Of a DNA stretch of 46,326 nucleotides, positions 1-10,141 are shown in pieces; the stretch's first letter is position 1; the number at the start of each line of letters is the position of its first letter. The notes under the pieces were generated by a model. The model ran no database searches. It was given only the letters and a program-made list of their open reading frames with translations, and was not told where the DNA came from. The DNA lies in assembly GCA_025927475.1 (NCBI GenBank), contig JAICLL010000033.1, positions 1 through 46,326 on the forward strand, given 5' to 3'. This stretch comes from Pirellulales bacterium (GTDB lineage: Bacteria > Planctomycetota > Planctomycetia > Pirellulales > JAICIG01). The translations under genes were made by a program, and so were the position numbers.

Positions 1-191
1 ACGGCGGCTACCGCTATGTGCAGCCTTATGTCCGCAGCCAGCCCGACGGCAACTTCTCTAACAACTGGAGCACGTACCCGAACATCAACCCCTACACCGG
101 CGCCGTCGGCACCCATCACCGCCCAAGCTACAGCTACGGCAGCGTTTATTCGACGCCGAATTATTCGTCGTGGAACTTTTGGGGCTGGTAG
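1..191 (+). CDS. C-terminal end of a secreted hypothetical protein (partial)
   Basis: The reading frame is open from the left edge (first full codon at base 3) to a TAG at 189-191, giving 62 residues. The peptide is rich in Tyr, Ser, Asn and Pro. It contains the sequence YVRSQPDGNFSNNWSTYPN followed by INPYTG, and ends in an aromatic tail (SSWNFWGW). Tails with 'RSxPDGxxxNNxSxxPNxNPYTG' are, from memory, common at the ends of small secreted or surface proteins in bacteria. Start, signal peptide and any N-terminal domain lie outside the window, so the function cannot be given. The frame assignment rests on the family-like motif and the stop codon only. Confidence 0.6.
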   Translation, partial: GGYRYVQPYVRSQPDGNFSNNWSTYPNINPYTGAVGTHHRPSYSYGSVYSTPNYSSWNFWGW

Positions 192-196
192 CCTCA

Positions 197-302
197 GTAG
201 CTCCGACACTCCGTGGCGCTATGGTAGCTCCGACACTCCGTGGCGGAGATTTGGCGGTCGCCTTGGGCGACCGCCTTTCCCGTCACGGAGTGCTGCGACT
301 AC
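197..302. repeat. Cluster of CTCCGTG-core palindromic repeats
   Basis: A 22-base unit (gtagctccgacactccgtgg, then cg) occurs at 197-218 and again exactly at 224-245. A degenerate copy in the opposite orientation lies at about 279-302 (cacggagtgctgcgactac). The inverted copies enclose a perfect 10-bp hairpin at 253-275, so the whole stretch can fold as nested stems. The core ACTCCGTG recurs at 5725-5753, and looser versions lie near 38.9 and 39.97 kb. Confidence 0.7.
253..275 (+). terminator. Hairpin, possible terminator of the first gene
   Basis: Perfect 10-bp arms (ggcggtcgcc and ggcgaccgcc) enclose a 3-base loop, about 60 bases after the stop codon at 191. Only a short T tract (tttccc) follows, so it is a weak intrinsic terminator at best. 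It may simply be the inner stem of the repeat cluster around it. Confidence 0.4.
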
Positions 303-498
303 TTTGGTCGGCGGAGCGCGATTATAATCCAGTCCGCGACTCCCCGCGCCGGCTACGCGGATTACTAACCGCTCCGCGTGAGAAAAGCCTAGTGAGGCGA
401 GTCCGCGCACCTACCATCAGGCCGTTGGCATAACGTCGGGGCGGGCGGCGGATGGCCTCGCGTCGTCGCCCCTGGGTTAGACATAACTCGCAATATGG

Positions 499-794
499 CT
501 AGTACGGCGTCCGCGGGAGCGTGTCGAATATCAGTTTCATCAAATCCCGGTGGGGGTCGAGCACAAGATGCGTTACGCCATTGGCGCGGCTGGCGCCATC
601 GAGCCATTCGATCGCCGCGATCCCGATACGACTGCCGACGCGCCATTCGCCCTGCTTCCCCGTGTGCAGCGATGTACCGCTGCGCCCGGTCAAGACGACC
701 GAACCAAATGACCGCAGTTCCAACCATCCGTCGTTCGTTGCATTGGGAATTCACTGCCGTCGTGCCTTTCCGCAAAGAAAAATGTGTCCATCAT
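499..794 (-). pseudogene. Small hypothetical gene with an apparent one-base frameshift
   Basis: From ATG ATG at 794/791 one frame encodes MMDTFFFAERHDGSEFPMQR and then TTDGW. From about base 723 a second frame continues with LELRSFGSVVLTGRSGTSLH and on to ...IAAIEWLDGASRANGVTHLVLDPHR, ending with TAG at 499-501. Both halves have protein-like composition and G/C-rich third positions. The two frames meet around 'acggatggttggaac' (about 721-735), as expected if one base has been lost there. The joined product would be roughly 98 residues. I do not recognise the family. It could be a decayed gene or a sequencing error. A real downstream start (TTG at 723) cannot be excluded. Confidence 0.4.
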
Positions 795-1090
795 TTTCCC
801 TTTCATTTTTCTCGCGGCATCGCGTCGGCTACCTCAGCTCTCGGACGGCGTGTTTTTTGGTGGCCGGGCCGATGTCTTTCGACCCTCGGCACAGCGGGCG
901 CGTTGCGACTCTAAACTGCTAGGGGCCGGTTGGCTTATTTCAACGAGGGTGGCCAGTAAAGCCGGCTTGGCGCCCTAGGAGGCTAATTCGGACTCGCCCT
1001 GCATTTCGAATCGGCGATGCCATAGACTCCCAACAGGGGCGACGCGCGGCTAGAATCAAAAGCGCACCAGTTAGCGCTGGCCCTTTATCT
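795..1090. other. Gene-free stretch
   Basis: No frame here has a plausible start, ribosome-binding site and protein-like composition. I see no tRNA, repeat-family copy or strong terminator. The neighbouring stretch 303-498 is also without a convincing gene. Confidence 0.4.
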
Positions 1091-1570
1091 TTGAGCCGCA
1101 ACGCCCGTGCGATTAGGCAATTGCATGGTATGCCGCGCGGCCGGTCTTTACAAGGCGTGAGCTTTACCGTGGATGAGCTTTACGATGCGGATGCGTTTGA
1201 GGGCGAATTGCCGTTATGGTTTGTCGTTGCGGAGGGATTCACCGAACCAGACAGCGCTGGCCGGCGAAGGTTAACTCGTCTGGAACCGGCAGCGTTCTGT
1301 GGGGGCAATGTCGGCGGCGCTCGATGCGTTTTGCTTTTTACCGATGAGGACTTGGCACAGAGACACGCAGCGCAAATCACCACCGGTCCGGCGGTTCCTG
1401 TAGGCATGTTCTCGTTGGCAGAGCTCTCTTCTGTATTGACGTCGTTTTATCCAAATGACTTCGATTCTGTGATCGTGGACCCAGGAAGCGCCGAATGGCA
1501 GGTGACGAGAACCAGGAAGCCGGTGCCGGAGTTTATCGCATCATTCCGAACGCAGAAGAGGAATGGCTAG
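1091..1570 (+). CDS. Hypothetical protein (about 146-159 residues)
   Basis: This open frame has a protein-like composition: FTVDELYDADAFEGELPLWF followed by VVAEGF..., a central RCVLLFTDEDLAQRHAAQ, and an end with FDSVIVDPGSAEW and VPEFIASF. Alternation of short hydrophobic strands with helices and the 'FDxVIVDPG' motif recall small SseB-like or immunity-type proteins, but I cannot assign a family. No signal peptide or membrane span is visible. The longest version starts at a TTG (1091). An in-frame ATG at 1130 (MPRGRSLQGVSF) is equally possible, and neither has a clear Shine-Dalgarno site. The 3' end overlaps a small open frame at 1495-1671. Confidence 0.55.
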   Translation: MSRNARAIRQLHGMPRGRSLQGVSFTVDELYDADAFEGELPLWFVVAEGFTEPDSAGRRRLTRLEPAAFCGGNVGGARCVLLFTDEDLAQRHAAQITTGPAVPVGMFSLAELSSVLTSFYPNDFDSVIVDPGSAEWQVTRTRKPVPEFIASFRTQKRNG

Positions 1571-1671
1571 AGGCGTTCGCCTTGCCCTGTTCGCCAATCG
1601 CGAACGTGCTTGGCGATCGGCTCAACCACCAGAACGATTGCCGGACGAGTCGGCAAAGCTCGGCAGAATAG
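1495..1671 (+). CDS. Possible 58-residue overlapping small ORF
   Basis: An ATG at 1495 is preceded by AGGA at an 8-base spacing and opens a 58-codon frame (MAGDENQEAGAGVYRIIPNA, then EEEWLEAFALPCSPIANVLG...) closed by TAG at 1671. It overlaps the preceding gene by 76 bases in another frame. The first 45 residues look protein-like and the last 13 do not. It could be a genuine small coupled gene, the displaced end of a frameshifted neighbour, or chance. Confidence 0.25.
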   Translation: MAGDENQEAGAGVYRIIPNAEEEWLEAFALPCSPIANVLGDRLNHQNDCRTSRQSSAE

Positions 1672-1844
1672 GCCGTTTCGACCGCACTGACCGACCAAGT
1701 AAACGTGGCCGCTTCAAATTAGGACTGCTACCGATTCGTACGGCGAATGGCTCCCAGCAATTCCGGTCGGTACAATGTCACGCATTCTCCATCTCATGAG
1801 AGACGACCTATGGTCTCTCGTTAATGCTGGCTCGCGGAGGTATT

Positions 1845-2146
1845 ATGAATCCCGAAGAACGAAAGCGACGCCGCGCTGTTGCGCTAGCACAGCATCCGAA
1901 TACTGAGGCTGGTAAAGTAGTTTTCCAATTCCGTGAATTCGGTCAGCCCGAACCGCACATTCCAAACGGCGATTGCTTCCTCGTAAATGGGAGGGCATAT
2001 TTTACGTGCTGGACGCCGAAGATTACAAGGAAATACGCAGTTGGGATCGAAAAAGCCGGGCTGGAGCAAACGAACCAGCAGCCTTGAGATTTTTGCCGAT
2101 TTTCGATGACGAGGGCAGAGTGTTCTACGTTTATAGGGCGAATTGA
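1845..2146 (+). pseudogene. Small conserved-looking gene broken by a one-base frameshift
   Basis: GGAGGT at 1836-1841 precedes ATG at 1845. The frame encodes MNPEERKRRRAVALAQHPNT, ...GKVVFQFREFGQPEPHIPNG and DCFLVNG. Near 1990-2000 (aaatgggagggcata) the sense moves to the frame one base earlier, which reads GIFYVLDAEDYKEIRSWDRK, ...EPAALRFLPIFDDEGRVFYV, YRAN and stops with TGA at 2144-2146. Joined, this is a coherent soluble protein of about 100 residues. From memory, similar 'MNPEERKRR...FREFG...FYVLD' proteins occur in planctomycetes with no known function. The uninterrupted frame instead runs into TCWTPKITRKY and stops at 2087. A lost base in the gggaggg run (mutation or sequencing error) is the simplest reading. 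A programmed -1 shift is less likely. Confidence 0.65.
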
Positions 2147-2168
2147 TCTTTTCGCAGGCGCAATCACC

Positions 2169-5100
2169 TCATCGTCCCGCCCCAGACAGCACAAACCCTG
2201 CCCAAAGTCTCGTCGCCGCGCGGCCGTTTGACGTTTTCGACTTGCCGCTGTCGACCAGCTTGACCTTCTTGCCGAAGTCGGGCGCGCGTGCGGAAGCCAG
2301 CGGCCCGATTTGCTCGGGATGATGGTAGATGGCCAACTGCGCCTCGCGCAGGGCGGCGAGCGGCGGCTTGTTTTCGCGGAAGAGTTTGTAGTAGAACAGC
2401 CGCATTAGGGCGGCGGTTGCCTGGTCGTCGATCTTCCAGAGACTGGCGACCACATTCGCGGCGCCGGCCTGGTGGAAGGCACGCTGCAGGCCAAACACGC
2501 CCTCGCCGCCGGCAACTTCGCCCAAGCCCGTGTCGCAGGCCGAGAGTACGGCCAGCTCCAGCTTGTCCAGCGGCAGGCCGGCAATCTGCTCGGCCGACAG
2601 AATGCCGCCGTCGCCGCTGGGAATGCCAAATTCGTCGTTGGGACGCGGCAGATTGGCGCCGGCCAGCACCAGTCCGGAAAGCAAGAGCGGATTGCGGCCC
2701 ACCGGCGTGGTCCGCTCGCCGCCAAGCAGGAAGTCACGCTTCTCGAAAATGCTTTCGTCGAGTTGCAGGGCCGAGCGAAGTTTGGGGTCGGCAAAGAAGC
2801 CGTGCGTGGCGAACACCGCCCACCGCGCCTTGGGCAGTTCGGCCAGCACCCGCGCCGTGCTCGCCTCGCCGCCCGAAAGCAACGTCGTCGCGCGATTGCC
2901 CGACAGTTCCGCCAGCGCATCGGCTTCACGCTTGGCGCCTGGCAAATCGGGCCAGCGCACGCGCGGGCCGTCGAGCCCCACTTCGCCGCGCAGGGCGAGT
3001 ACACCCTCTTCGGACGGCGCTATCGGCTGCTCGTCATAGGCCACGCCGCCGACCGCCAACAGCACGTCGTCGGCGCTGTCATCGCGCGGTGGCGCGGTAA
3101 GTTGATCGAGCAAGAACGGGCCATAGGGCACCAGCGCCAGCGCGTAATCTTCCAGCAGCACGCTGCCCGGCTTTTTGCCAGGCAAGGCCGCCCAAGGCAG
3201 CGCCGTTAGCGGTCCGTCGGGAGTGAAATACACTGTCTTGGTGCCCGGCGGCAGCTTTTTCTCGATCGGCTCCCAAAACAATCGCCGCAGTTCGCCCGCG
3301 GCATCGCTCGGCTTGTCATCGAAGATTGCACGGCGCCAATTCGTAATCGCGGTTTCAATCGGTTCCGCTGGACCAAGCATGATCATTTTAATGTTGTCCG
3401 TGCCTGCTATGACGAAGGAGGAGTAGCTGGGCACGACGGTCTCTCGGCCGGGCCGGGGGCCAGGCGCGACTAAGCCATATCGCACAAAATGTATGAACAC
3501 GCTCCCGTCGCGAAGCGCCGATTGAAAATCGCGATACGGACGCCGCGGACGAAGTCGTCGCGACAAGACTTGCGGCGCTTCTGCAGTCAGCTCCCTTTCC
3601 AGTCGTTCTTTCAATTCTGTAAGCGCATGCAGCCGATCTTGGTTCATTTTCGATCGCGCGTCGCCTGCTTCGGTCGTGGCCAGTGTTATCCTCGCCAAGC
3701 GCGCCTTTGCGTCCGCATATTGCTTCAAAAGCTCGATGTAGTCGCGATCCGCGATGGCCCGTAGCAAGCGATGCCGCTCGGCAAAGCTATGCGCAATCGC
3801 GCCATCGCGGCCCCAGAGCACCGCATAGATATCCCCAAAGCCGCGCCCTGTGTACGGCCAAACCGAAATCAGAGCGTTCCGCGTCGCCGTCAACTTCGAT
3901 GCGAGATTAATTGCCTCGGCCTCAGAAGCGTTCGCGTAGAACTCGTCCGTTTGCGCTTCCTGAATCTTGCTCGCCAGCATCAATGCGTCGGCGGCCCTGT
4001 CAATCTGGTTGCGCGCAAATAGTAGACTGCCGAGTAACGTGAAGCTGCGCGTAATCCAAGGATCGAGCGGATCGATCTCCGTCTTCTTTGCCAGTGTTCG
4101 TCGAAGCCGCGACTCTGCATCCGACAGCAACTCGTCCGCTCTCATAAAACTCCCAAGCTGAATCATGTCGGTCGCAAGATGCAGAGTGGCGTCCGCGATC
4201 TCGCGATCACCATCTGCCAATTGATCCGACTTGTCTAGCCTTTTCAGCATTTCGCAAGCACGCTCGCCATACGGGACGGCCTCAACGTAATTCTTTTGCA
4301 CGCGGTACGTTACTGCGATCGATTGCAGCGTTGACGCGATCATCGGGTGGCCGGACGGATAGTTCTCGTCCGAGAAGATACGAAGAAGCCGCCCGTAATA
4401 CGAGCGCGCGGCCGCGTAATCCCCGCGGCTATTCTCGGTGAGCGCCATCATCAGAATGACTTTTCCGATTGCGTCCTGCCCCGCTGGGGACTGGTCATTC
4501 GGAAAAAGACGCTCGAACATATCGAGCGACTGCTCATAGGATTGCATCGCATCATCGAATTCTCCGTGCGCATAGTGGGCTCCGCCGAGAGCCCACAACG
4601 TCCATGCTATGTCGAGATGGCCGTTCGGAAACGACTCGCGCGGAAAAACTTGGCCATAGACGCGCAACGAGCGTTCCAGGAAGGGGATGGCGCCGTAATT
4701 GTCGCCGGCGAGCTTGAGTGCGAAGCCAAGCCGTGATAGGCTCTGCGCGAGCTGAAAGTGCCCGCGCGGATGAGTCTCGGGCGGATAGAGCCGATCGCAT
4801 ACATCGGCCGCTTCGCGGCAAAGGTCCACTGGACGCAAATACTCGCCGCGCCCTTGCAATATCTGCGCAAGGAAATGAAGTGCTGCGACAAAAGCGACCC
4901 CGCCTTCCGGCTTCGGGGCCGCCGCATAGAGCCGCCGGGCCGCGACGATCGCTCCCTCCAAGTCCTTTTGTGCATGCTCGATATCGCCCGCAAGTTTTCG
5001 GACAATCCCGATGTTCACCATCGTGTTGGCGATATCGACGTGCCCATCGGGAAACTGCTGCGGAGGATAAAGCCGGCGATAACACACCAGAGCTTTTTCA

Positions 5101-5483
5101 TACCATTGAATACAATCAGCGGGGCGCCCGGCGGCGTTGGCGACATTGCCTAGTTCCACGTAAATCTTGGCTATTTCTGCGTGTCCGCTCGGGTACCGTT
5201 CGATTGAATAGAGTTCATTTGCGGTCGGCAACAATTCTTCGAGTCGCTTTGTTGCCTCATCGTAGCGCTTCTGCGCGAAGAGCTTGCCGACCTCGGCATG
5301 GGCAGCCTCAATGTCTGCTTCAAGGCGATGCAGCTCGGAATCCGCATCCTTTTCCGCAGCCAGTTTGTCAGCCTTCGCGGTTTTTCGCGCCTTCGGTAGC
5401 TCGTCGCCGTCGGCGCGGTAAGCGCACCAGACAGTCAACGCAAGAGCAACCAACGCCGCGAGAAGTCGTTTTGGGGCGATCAT
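2169..5483 (-). CDS. Secreted TPR-CHAT protein (caspase-like protease)
   Basis: 1,104 residues. The N-terminal stretch KRLLAALVALALTVWCAYRA is a signal peptide or membrane anchor. About residues 40-500 hold roughly eight tetratricopeptide-type repeats, each marked by 'P-x-GH-xx-IA-xxxxx-LG' and an A-xxx-Y-xx-L helix (SGHAEIA, DGHVDIA, RGHFQLA, NGHLDIA, SGHPMIA and others). The C-terminal third is a CHAT domain (PF12770) with the caspase-type His in FATHGFF (H894) and Cys in LSACDTG (C983), followed by GEGVFGLQRAFHQAGAANVV and ASLWKI. Both catalytic residues are present, so it should be active. CHAT proteins cut partner proteins in several bacterial systems. Export here would put it outside the cytoplasm, and its target is unknown. 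It is the last gene of a long minus-strand block, 280 bases after the kinase gene. Confidence 0.93.
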   Translation of the reverse strand: MIAPKRLLAALVALALTVWCAYRADGDELPKARKTAKADKLAAEKDADSELHRLEADIEAAHAEVGKLFAQKRYDEATKRLEELLPTANELYSIERYPSGHAEIAKIYVELGNVANAAGRPADCIQWYEKALVCYRRLYPPQQFPDGHVDIANTMVNIGIVRKLAGDIEHAQKDLEGAIVAARRLYAAAPKPEGGVAFVAALHFLAQILQGRGEYLRPVDLCREAADVCDRLYPPETHPRGHFQLAQSLSRLGFALKLAGDNYGAIPFLERSLRVYGQVFPRESFPNGHLDIAWTLWALGGAHYAHGEFDDAMQSYEQSLDMFERLFPNDQSPAGQDAIGKVILMMALTENSRGDYAAARSYYGRLLRIFSDENYPSGHPMIASTLQSIAVTYRVQKNYVEAVPYGERACEMLKRLDKSDQLADGDREIADATLHLATDMIQLGSFMRADELLSDAESRLRRTLAKKTEIDPLDPWITRSFTLLGSLLFARNQIDRAADALMLASKIQEAQTDEFYANASEAEAINLASKLTATRNALISVWPYTGRGFGDIYAVLWGRDGAIAHSFAERHRLLRAIADRDYIELLKQYADAKARLARITLATTEAGDARSKMNQDRLHALTELKERLERELTAEAPQVLSRRLRPRRPYRDFQSALRDGSVFIHFVRYGLVAPGPRPGRETVVPSYSSFVIAGTDNIKMIMLGPAEPIETAITNWRRAIFDDKPSDAAGELRRLFWEPIEKKLPPGTKTVYFTPDGPLTALPWAALPGKKPGSVLLEDYALALVPYGPFLLDQLTAPPRDDSADDVLLAVGGVAYDEQPIAPSEEGVLALRGEVGLDGPRVRWPDLPGAKREADALAELSGNRATTLLSGGEASTARVLAELPKARWAVFATHGFFADPKLRSALQLDESIFEKRDFLLGGERTTPVGRNPLLLSGLVLAGANLPRPNDEFGIPSGDGGILSAEQIAGLPLDKLELAVLSACDTGLGEVAGGEGVFGLQRAFHQAGAANVVASLWKIDDQATAALMRLFYYKLFRENKPPLAALREAQLAIYHHPEQIGPLASARAPDFGKKVKLVDSGKSKTSNGRAATRLWAGFVLSGAGR

Positions 5484-5724
5484 GGCGATTGTTCACAAAC
5501 CGAGAAGGGCAGCTCGAAACGCCGGCGCGAACTACCGCGCGTACGGTAGCAAGCACACTGCGTTTACCTTCCGTTTTTCGTCGCAGGCCAGGGCATTATT
5601 CTAGCAGATCTGATCGGTGGTTTGTCCAGAAGTGAAACCGGATTCAGCCGTTGACGACGAGCGCTGCGCGGTCTGTCTAACGACCATTTAACGGCAGGCT
5701 GCGGTTCGTTGCCCATCAGTCGAA

Positions 5725-5753
5725 AGCTGCGGCACACGGAGTGTGCCTGCTAC
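5725..5753. repeat. CTCCGTG-core palindrome, possible terminator of the kinase gene
   Basis: On the minus strand this reads gtagcaggcacactccgtgtgcc in two overlapping parts (gtagcaggcacactccgtgt, then gcc). It forms a 7-bp perfect stem (ggcacac/gtgtgcc, plus-strand 5731-5747) with a 3-base loop. It lies 11 bases past the stop codon of the kinase gene. No T run follows on the minus strand. The rest of 5484-5763 shows no gene. Confidence 0.6.
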
Positions 5754-5763
5754 TTTAGCCCAG

Positions 5764-7749
<1,986 letters not shown>

Positions 7750-7791
7750 TCGAAAATGCCGCGGTGTGGTAATCGTGATTTCAGGCCGCGT

Positions 7792-8148
7792 TTAGCGCAG
7801 GTCCATCGCCTCTCTGAGGCACGCACTGACCTTCTGCATCAATCGATCCGAGAGTTTGCCGATGACTCGGTCAATGCGATCCGCGAAGACGGTTGCCAAG
7901 AAGAGCCCACTAACAAGCGATGTTTGGGCGAGTCCACTCAGTTGTCCGTCGGGCGTGGTGACATCGATCAGCACGAAGGCGGGATCATTCACTGGTACAA
8001 GATTCGTGGTGATTTCGGCGATCACGACATGTTGCAGCCGCGCGTTATAAATGTCTGCTTGGACAACGAGCGCGGGGCGTTTCTTGCCGCGCTGGCCGCC
8101 CGCGTGCGGAAAACGCGTCATTATCACATCGCCGCGGTGGAACTTCAT
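7792..8148 (-). CDS. PemK/MazF-family toxin of a type II toxin-antitoxin pair
   Basis: 118 residues. The start MKFHRGDVIMTRFPHAGGQR followed by GKKRPALVVQAD is the classic MazF/PemK beta-barrel opening (RGDV..., KRPALVV). A later SLVSGLFLATVFADRIDRVIG matches the 'xxIRTIDKxRLxxxxG' region, with a final helix LMQKVSACLREAM. MazF proteins are ribosome-independent mRNA interferases blocked by a small upstream antitoxin. The start codon overlaps the antitoxin stop in an ATGA. The pair sits between the sigma-factor and kinase genes on the same strand, which may be insertion into, or attachment to, that block. Confidence 0.9.
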   Translation of the reverse strand: MKFHRGDVIMTRFPHAGGQRGKKRPALVVQADIYNARLQHVVIAEITTNLVPVNDPAFVLIDVTTPDGQLSGLAQTSLVSGLFLATVFADRIDRVIGKLSDRLMQKVSACLREAMDLR

Positions 8149-8357
8149 GCGTCTTTCCCAAAGCGATCGAGCATCGTAACGGCTTCTTCGCGGAGCTGGT
8201 CAAGCTCCTCGGCCGTCCAAGGATCATCGGCTACCCCTGCGGAGAGGCGCTCATACAAATCCGGCCGTAACAAGACATACTCGCGGCCATTTTCGTAAAC
8301 GCGAACCGGCATCCCGTCTTCGACCGTTTTTCGCTGTTGATCGGATAGCTCAATCAC
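8145..8357 (-). CDS. Antitoxin of the MazF-type pair
   Basis: About 70 residues beginning with GTG at 8357 (V/M-IELSDQQRKTVEDGMPVRV), with a perfect GAGGAG seven bases upstream (plus-strand 8365-8370). A longer start at 8372 would lie inside that ribosome-binding site and is unlikely. The N-terminal half (ENGREYVLLRPDLYERL) resembles the small beta/helix part of Phd/MazE-like antitoxins. The acidic tail (DDPWTAEELDQLREEAVTML) would wrap the toxin. Its stop overlaps the toxin start by 4 bases, giving translational coupling. The assignment rests mainly on position and size. Confidence 0.8.
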   Translation of the reverse strand: MIELSDQQRKTVEDGMPVRVYENGREYVLLRPDLYERLSAGVADDPWTAEELDQLREEAVTMLDRFGKDA

Positions 8358-8462
8358 AGGAACTCTCCTCACTTGTGTTGGTGCCTACCGATTCAGCATA
8401 ACACGGTTGAGTGTGTGGAAAAAGCTCCGCGCCTCACCGCAAAGCGGGACAAGCGAGGACGC

Positions 8463-9110
8463 TTACTCTACAGCGGCGCCCCCGCCGCTGGCAGATTCAA
8501 GCTGGTGATAAACCTTGACCAGCGCCGCCATGGCGCGGTTGAAACGCATGCGAATGGCGTCGGGCGTCGTGCCGTGCTCGGCGGCCAACTCGACAAAGGT
8601 CTGCCCCTCGTATTGCACCGCGACGATCAACTCGCGGTAGTCGGCCGATTTGGCCGACAACAAGTCGAGCGCCCGCTCGAGCCGCTCGAGGTCTTCGCCC
8701 AGAATCACCAGTTGGCTGGGCGTGCCCGAAGAGCCGCCCGACAGATCGAGCGGTTTTTCGTCGGCGGGCGAACTCGGGGCGTCGAGCGAGATTTCGCGAC
8801 GGGCGTCGCGCCGCTGGGCGTGCTGGCGGTCGGCTTCGTCGCGTATGCGATGTTCGACGATGCGGTTCAGATAATTGAGGAACTTTCCTTCCGAGCGAAA
8901 ATCAAAACCGTCGAGCCGGCGGACCGCCTCGATCATCACCTCTTGCACCAGGTCCCACGATTCGATCTTGCGGCGCAGCTCGGCGCCCAACCGTGCTCGC
9001 ACCGCCGCCAGCACGCGCTGCTGATAACGGCGGCAGAGTTCTTCGAGCGCGGCGCGATCGCCCTGCTGGATTTGCCCGACGAGAACTTGCGTGGCAATGC
9101 TGGCGGCCAT
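8463..9110 (-). CDS. ECF-type RNA polymerase sigma factor
   Basis: 215 residues from ATG at 9110 (MAASIATQVLVGQIQQGDRA). Region 2 covers about residues 12-90: LEELCRRYQQRVLAAVRARL, then the core-binding helix WDLVQEVMIEAVRRLDGFDF and FLNYLNRIVEHRIRDEADRQ. Region 4 is at about 145-200 with the helix-turn-helix TFVELAAEHGTTPDAIRMRF. No anti-sigma factor is next to it. In planctomycetes, sigma factors of this kind often lie beside Ser/Thr kinase genes, and here a kinase gene follows after the toxin-antitoxin pair. A longer in-frame start (9311) would overlap the upstream gene and has non-coding composition, so the shorter start is chosen. Confidence 0.9.
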   Translation of the reverse strand: MAASIATQVLVGQIQQGDRAALEELCRRYQQRVLAAVRARLGAELRRKIESWDLVQEVMIEAVRRLDGFDFRSEGKFLNYLNRIVEHRIRDEADRQHAQRRDARREISLDAPSSPADEKPLDLSGGSSGTPSQLVILGEDLERLERALDLLSAKSADYRELIVAVQYEGQTFVELAAEHGTTPDAIRMRFNRAMAALVKVYHQLESASGGGAAVE

Positions 9111-9166
9111 GCCGACATGATGAACGCACGGCGGCGTCGTGTCTAGCAAGGTCCGCCGACGCGCGA

Positions 9167-10141
9167 TTACTGGGCGGCGGAGCGGCTGCCGTCGGTCGAA
9201 CCGCCGATGGGCATGTCGGCTTCCATCGGCCGCCCCGCCACCGAGAAGCCCAGGTTGTACAGATACTCTTTCAGCCGCGTGTAGTCGGCGAAACTGTCCG
9301 GGTAGGTCCAAAGCGTGACCGTCGATTGGCGGGGCCGCAGCTCGGAAAGCCTGGCTCGAAACCGCGAGAATTCTTTCATGGCGTCGTCGACCTTTTCTCC
9401 CAGATCGTCAGCGACCGGCAGCAGATACACCGTGAACCGGTGATGCAGGCCGCCGGGCACCAGCTCGACAATGTACTCGCCCTGAAAATCCTGAAGCGGC
9501 CCCACCGTGCCCATGAACGTGTCGGTCATCGCATTACCGGCGCTGCGGCTGTGGGCGTCGTCGAAGGCCATGTTTGCCAATTCGATCAAGGGGGCAAACG
9601 CCAGGCGGCCATGGCGAAGTTGAAAATGGATTTCGCTGCCATAGACCGTATGGCTCAGGGGAGTCGGATAGCTCTTGATCTGAATTGGCTTGCGTTTCTT
9701 GATCTGGCTGGTTTGCGTTTTGGCTTGTTCGAGCCGCTGGGCCTCGTGCTCGGCCGCCGAAAGGGCGCGTTGCATGTCGAACGACGACCGTGTCTGGGCG
9801 TCGAGCGATTTTTTGGCCTCGTTGATTTCGCGCTCATGCTCGGCCAGCAGATAGGCCAGCGTGCCGCGCTCCTGATAACGCGCTTGAGTCGTCAAGCTGA
9901 CCGAGCGGACCTGGTCTTCCAGGCCAAGCATGTCGCGTTCAAGAGATTCGGCCTCGCGCGCCAGCGCCGACACATCGGCCCGATTAGCCGGATCGTCGTC
10001 GGCGGCGCTGGCGGGCAGATTTTTAATACGGATGCCGACCACCATCACCAAGATGATCAGAATGCCAACGATATTGGTGACGACGTCCAAGAAGGAGTCG
10101 CTGCCGATCGCTTCGGTTTCTTGTCGGATGGTGCGTGGCAT
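9167..10141 (-). CDS. Single-span coiled-coil membrane protein with ExbD-like tail (channel partner 2)
   Basis: 324 residues from ATG at 10141 (MPRTIRQETEAIGSDSFLDV). The upstream extension of this frame only translates intergenic repeat. One membrane span follows at about 20-40 (VVTNIVGILIILVMVVGIRI), with an Asp (D19) at its start, as in ExbD/TolR. Residues about 50-145 are coiled coil (ALAREAESLERDMLGLEDQV ... SAAEHEAQRLEQAK). The C-terminal domain contains TVTLWTYPDSFADYTRLKEY and LYNLGFSVAGRP, which resembles the ExbD periplasmic motif and a motif found twice in the next gene upstream. It probably pairs with the MotA/TolQ-like protein. It lies 56 bases after that upstream gene. The exact role is unknown. 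Confidence 0.75.
   Translation of the reverse strand: MPRTIRQETEAIGSDSFLDVVTNIVGILIILVMVVGIRIKNLPASAADDDPANRADVSALAREAESLERDMLGLEDQVRSVSLTTQARYQERGTLAYLLAEHEREINEAKKSLDAQTRSSFDMQRALSAAEHEAQRLEQAKTQTSQIKKRKPIQIKSYPTPLSHTVYGSEIHFQLRHGRLAFAPLIELANMAFDDAHSRSAGNAMTDTFMGTVGPLQDFQGEYIVELVPGGLHHRFTVYLLPVADDLGEKVDDAMKEFSRFRARLSELRPRQSTVTLWTYPDSFADYTRLKEYLYNLGFSVAGRPMEADMPIGGSTDGSRSAAQ

Noticed and set aside
1563-1799. Plus-strand 78-codon frame
   Set aside because: Arg-rich composition, no ribosome-binding site, and overlap with a better small ORF.
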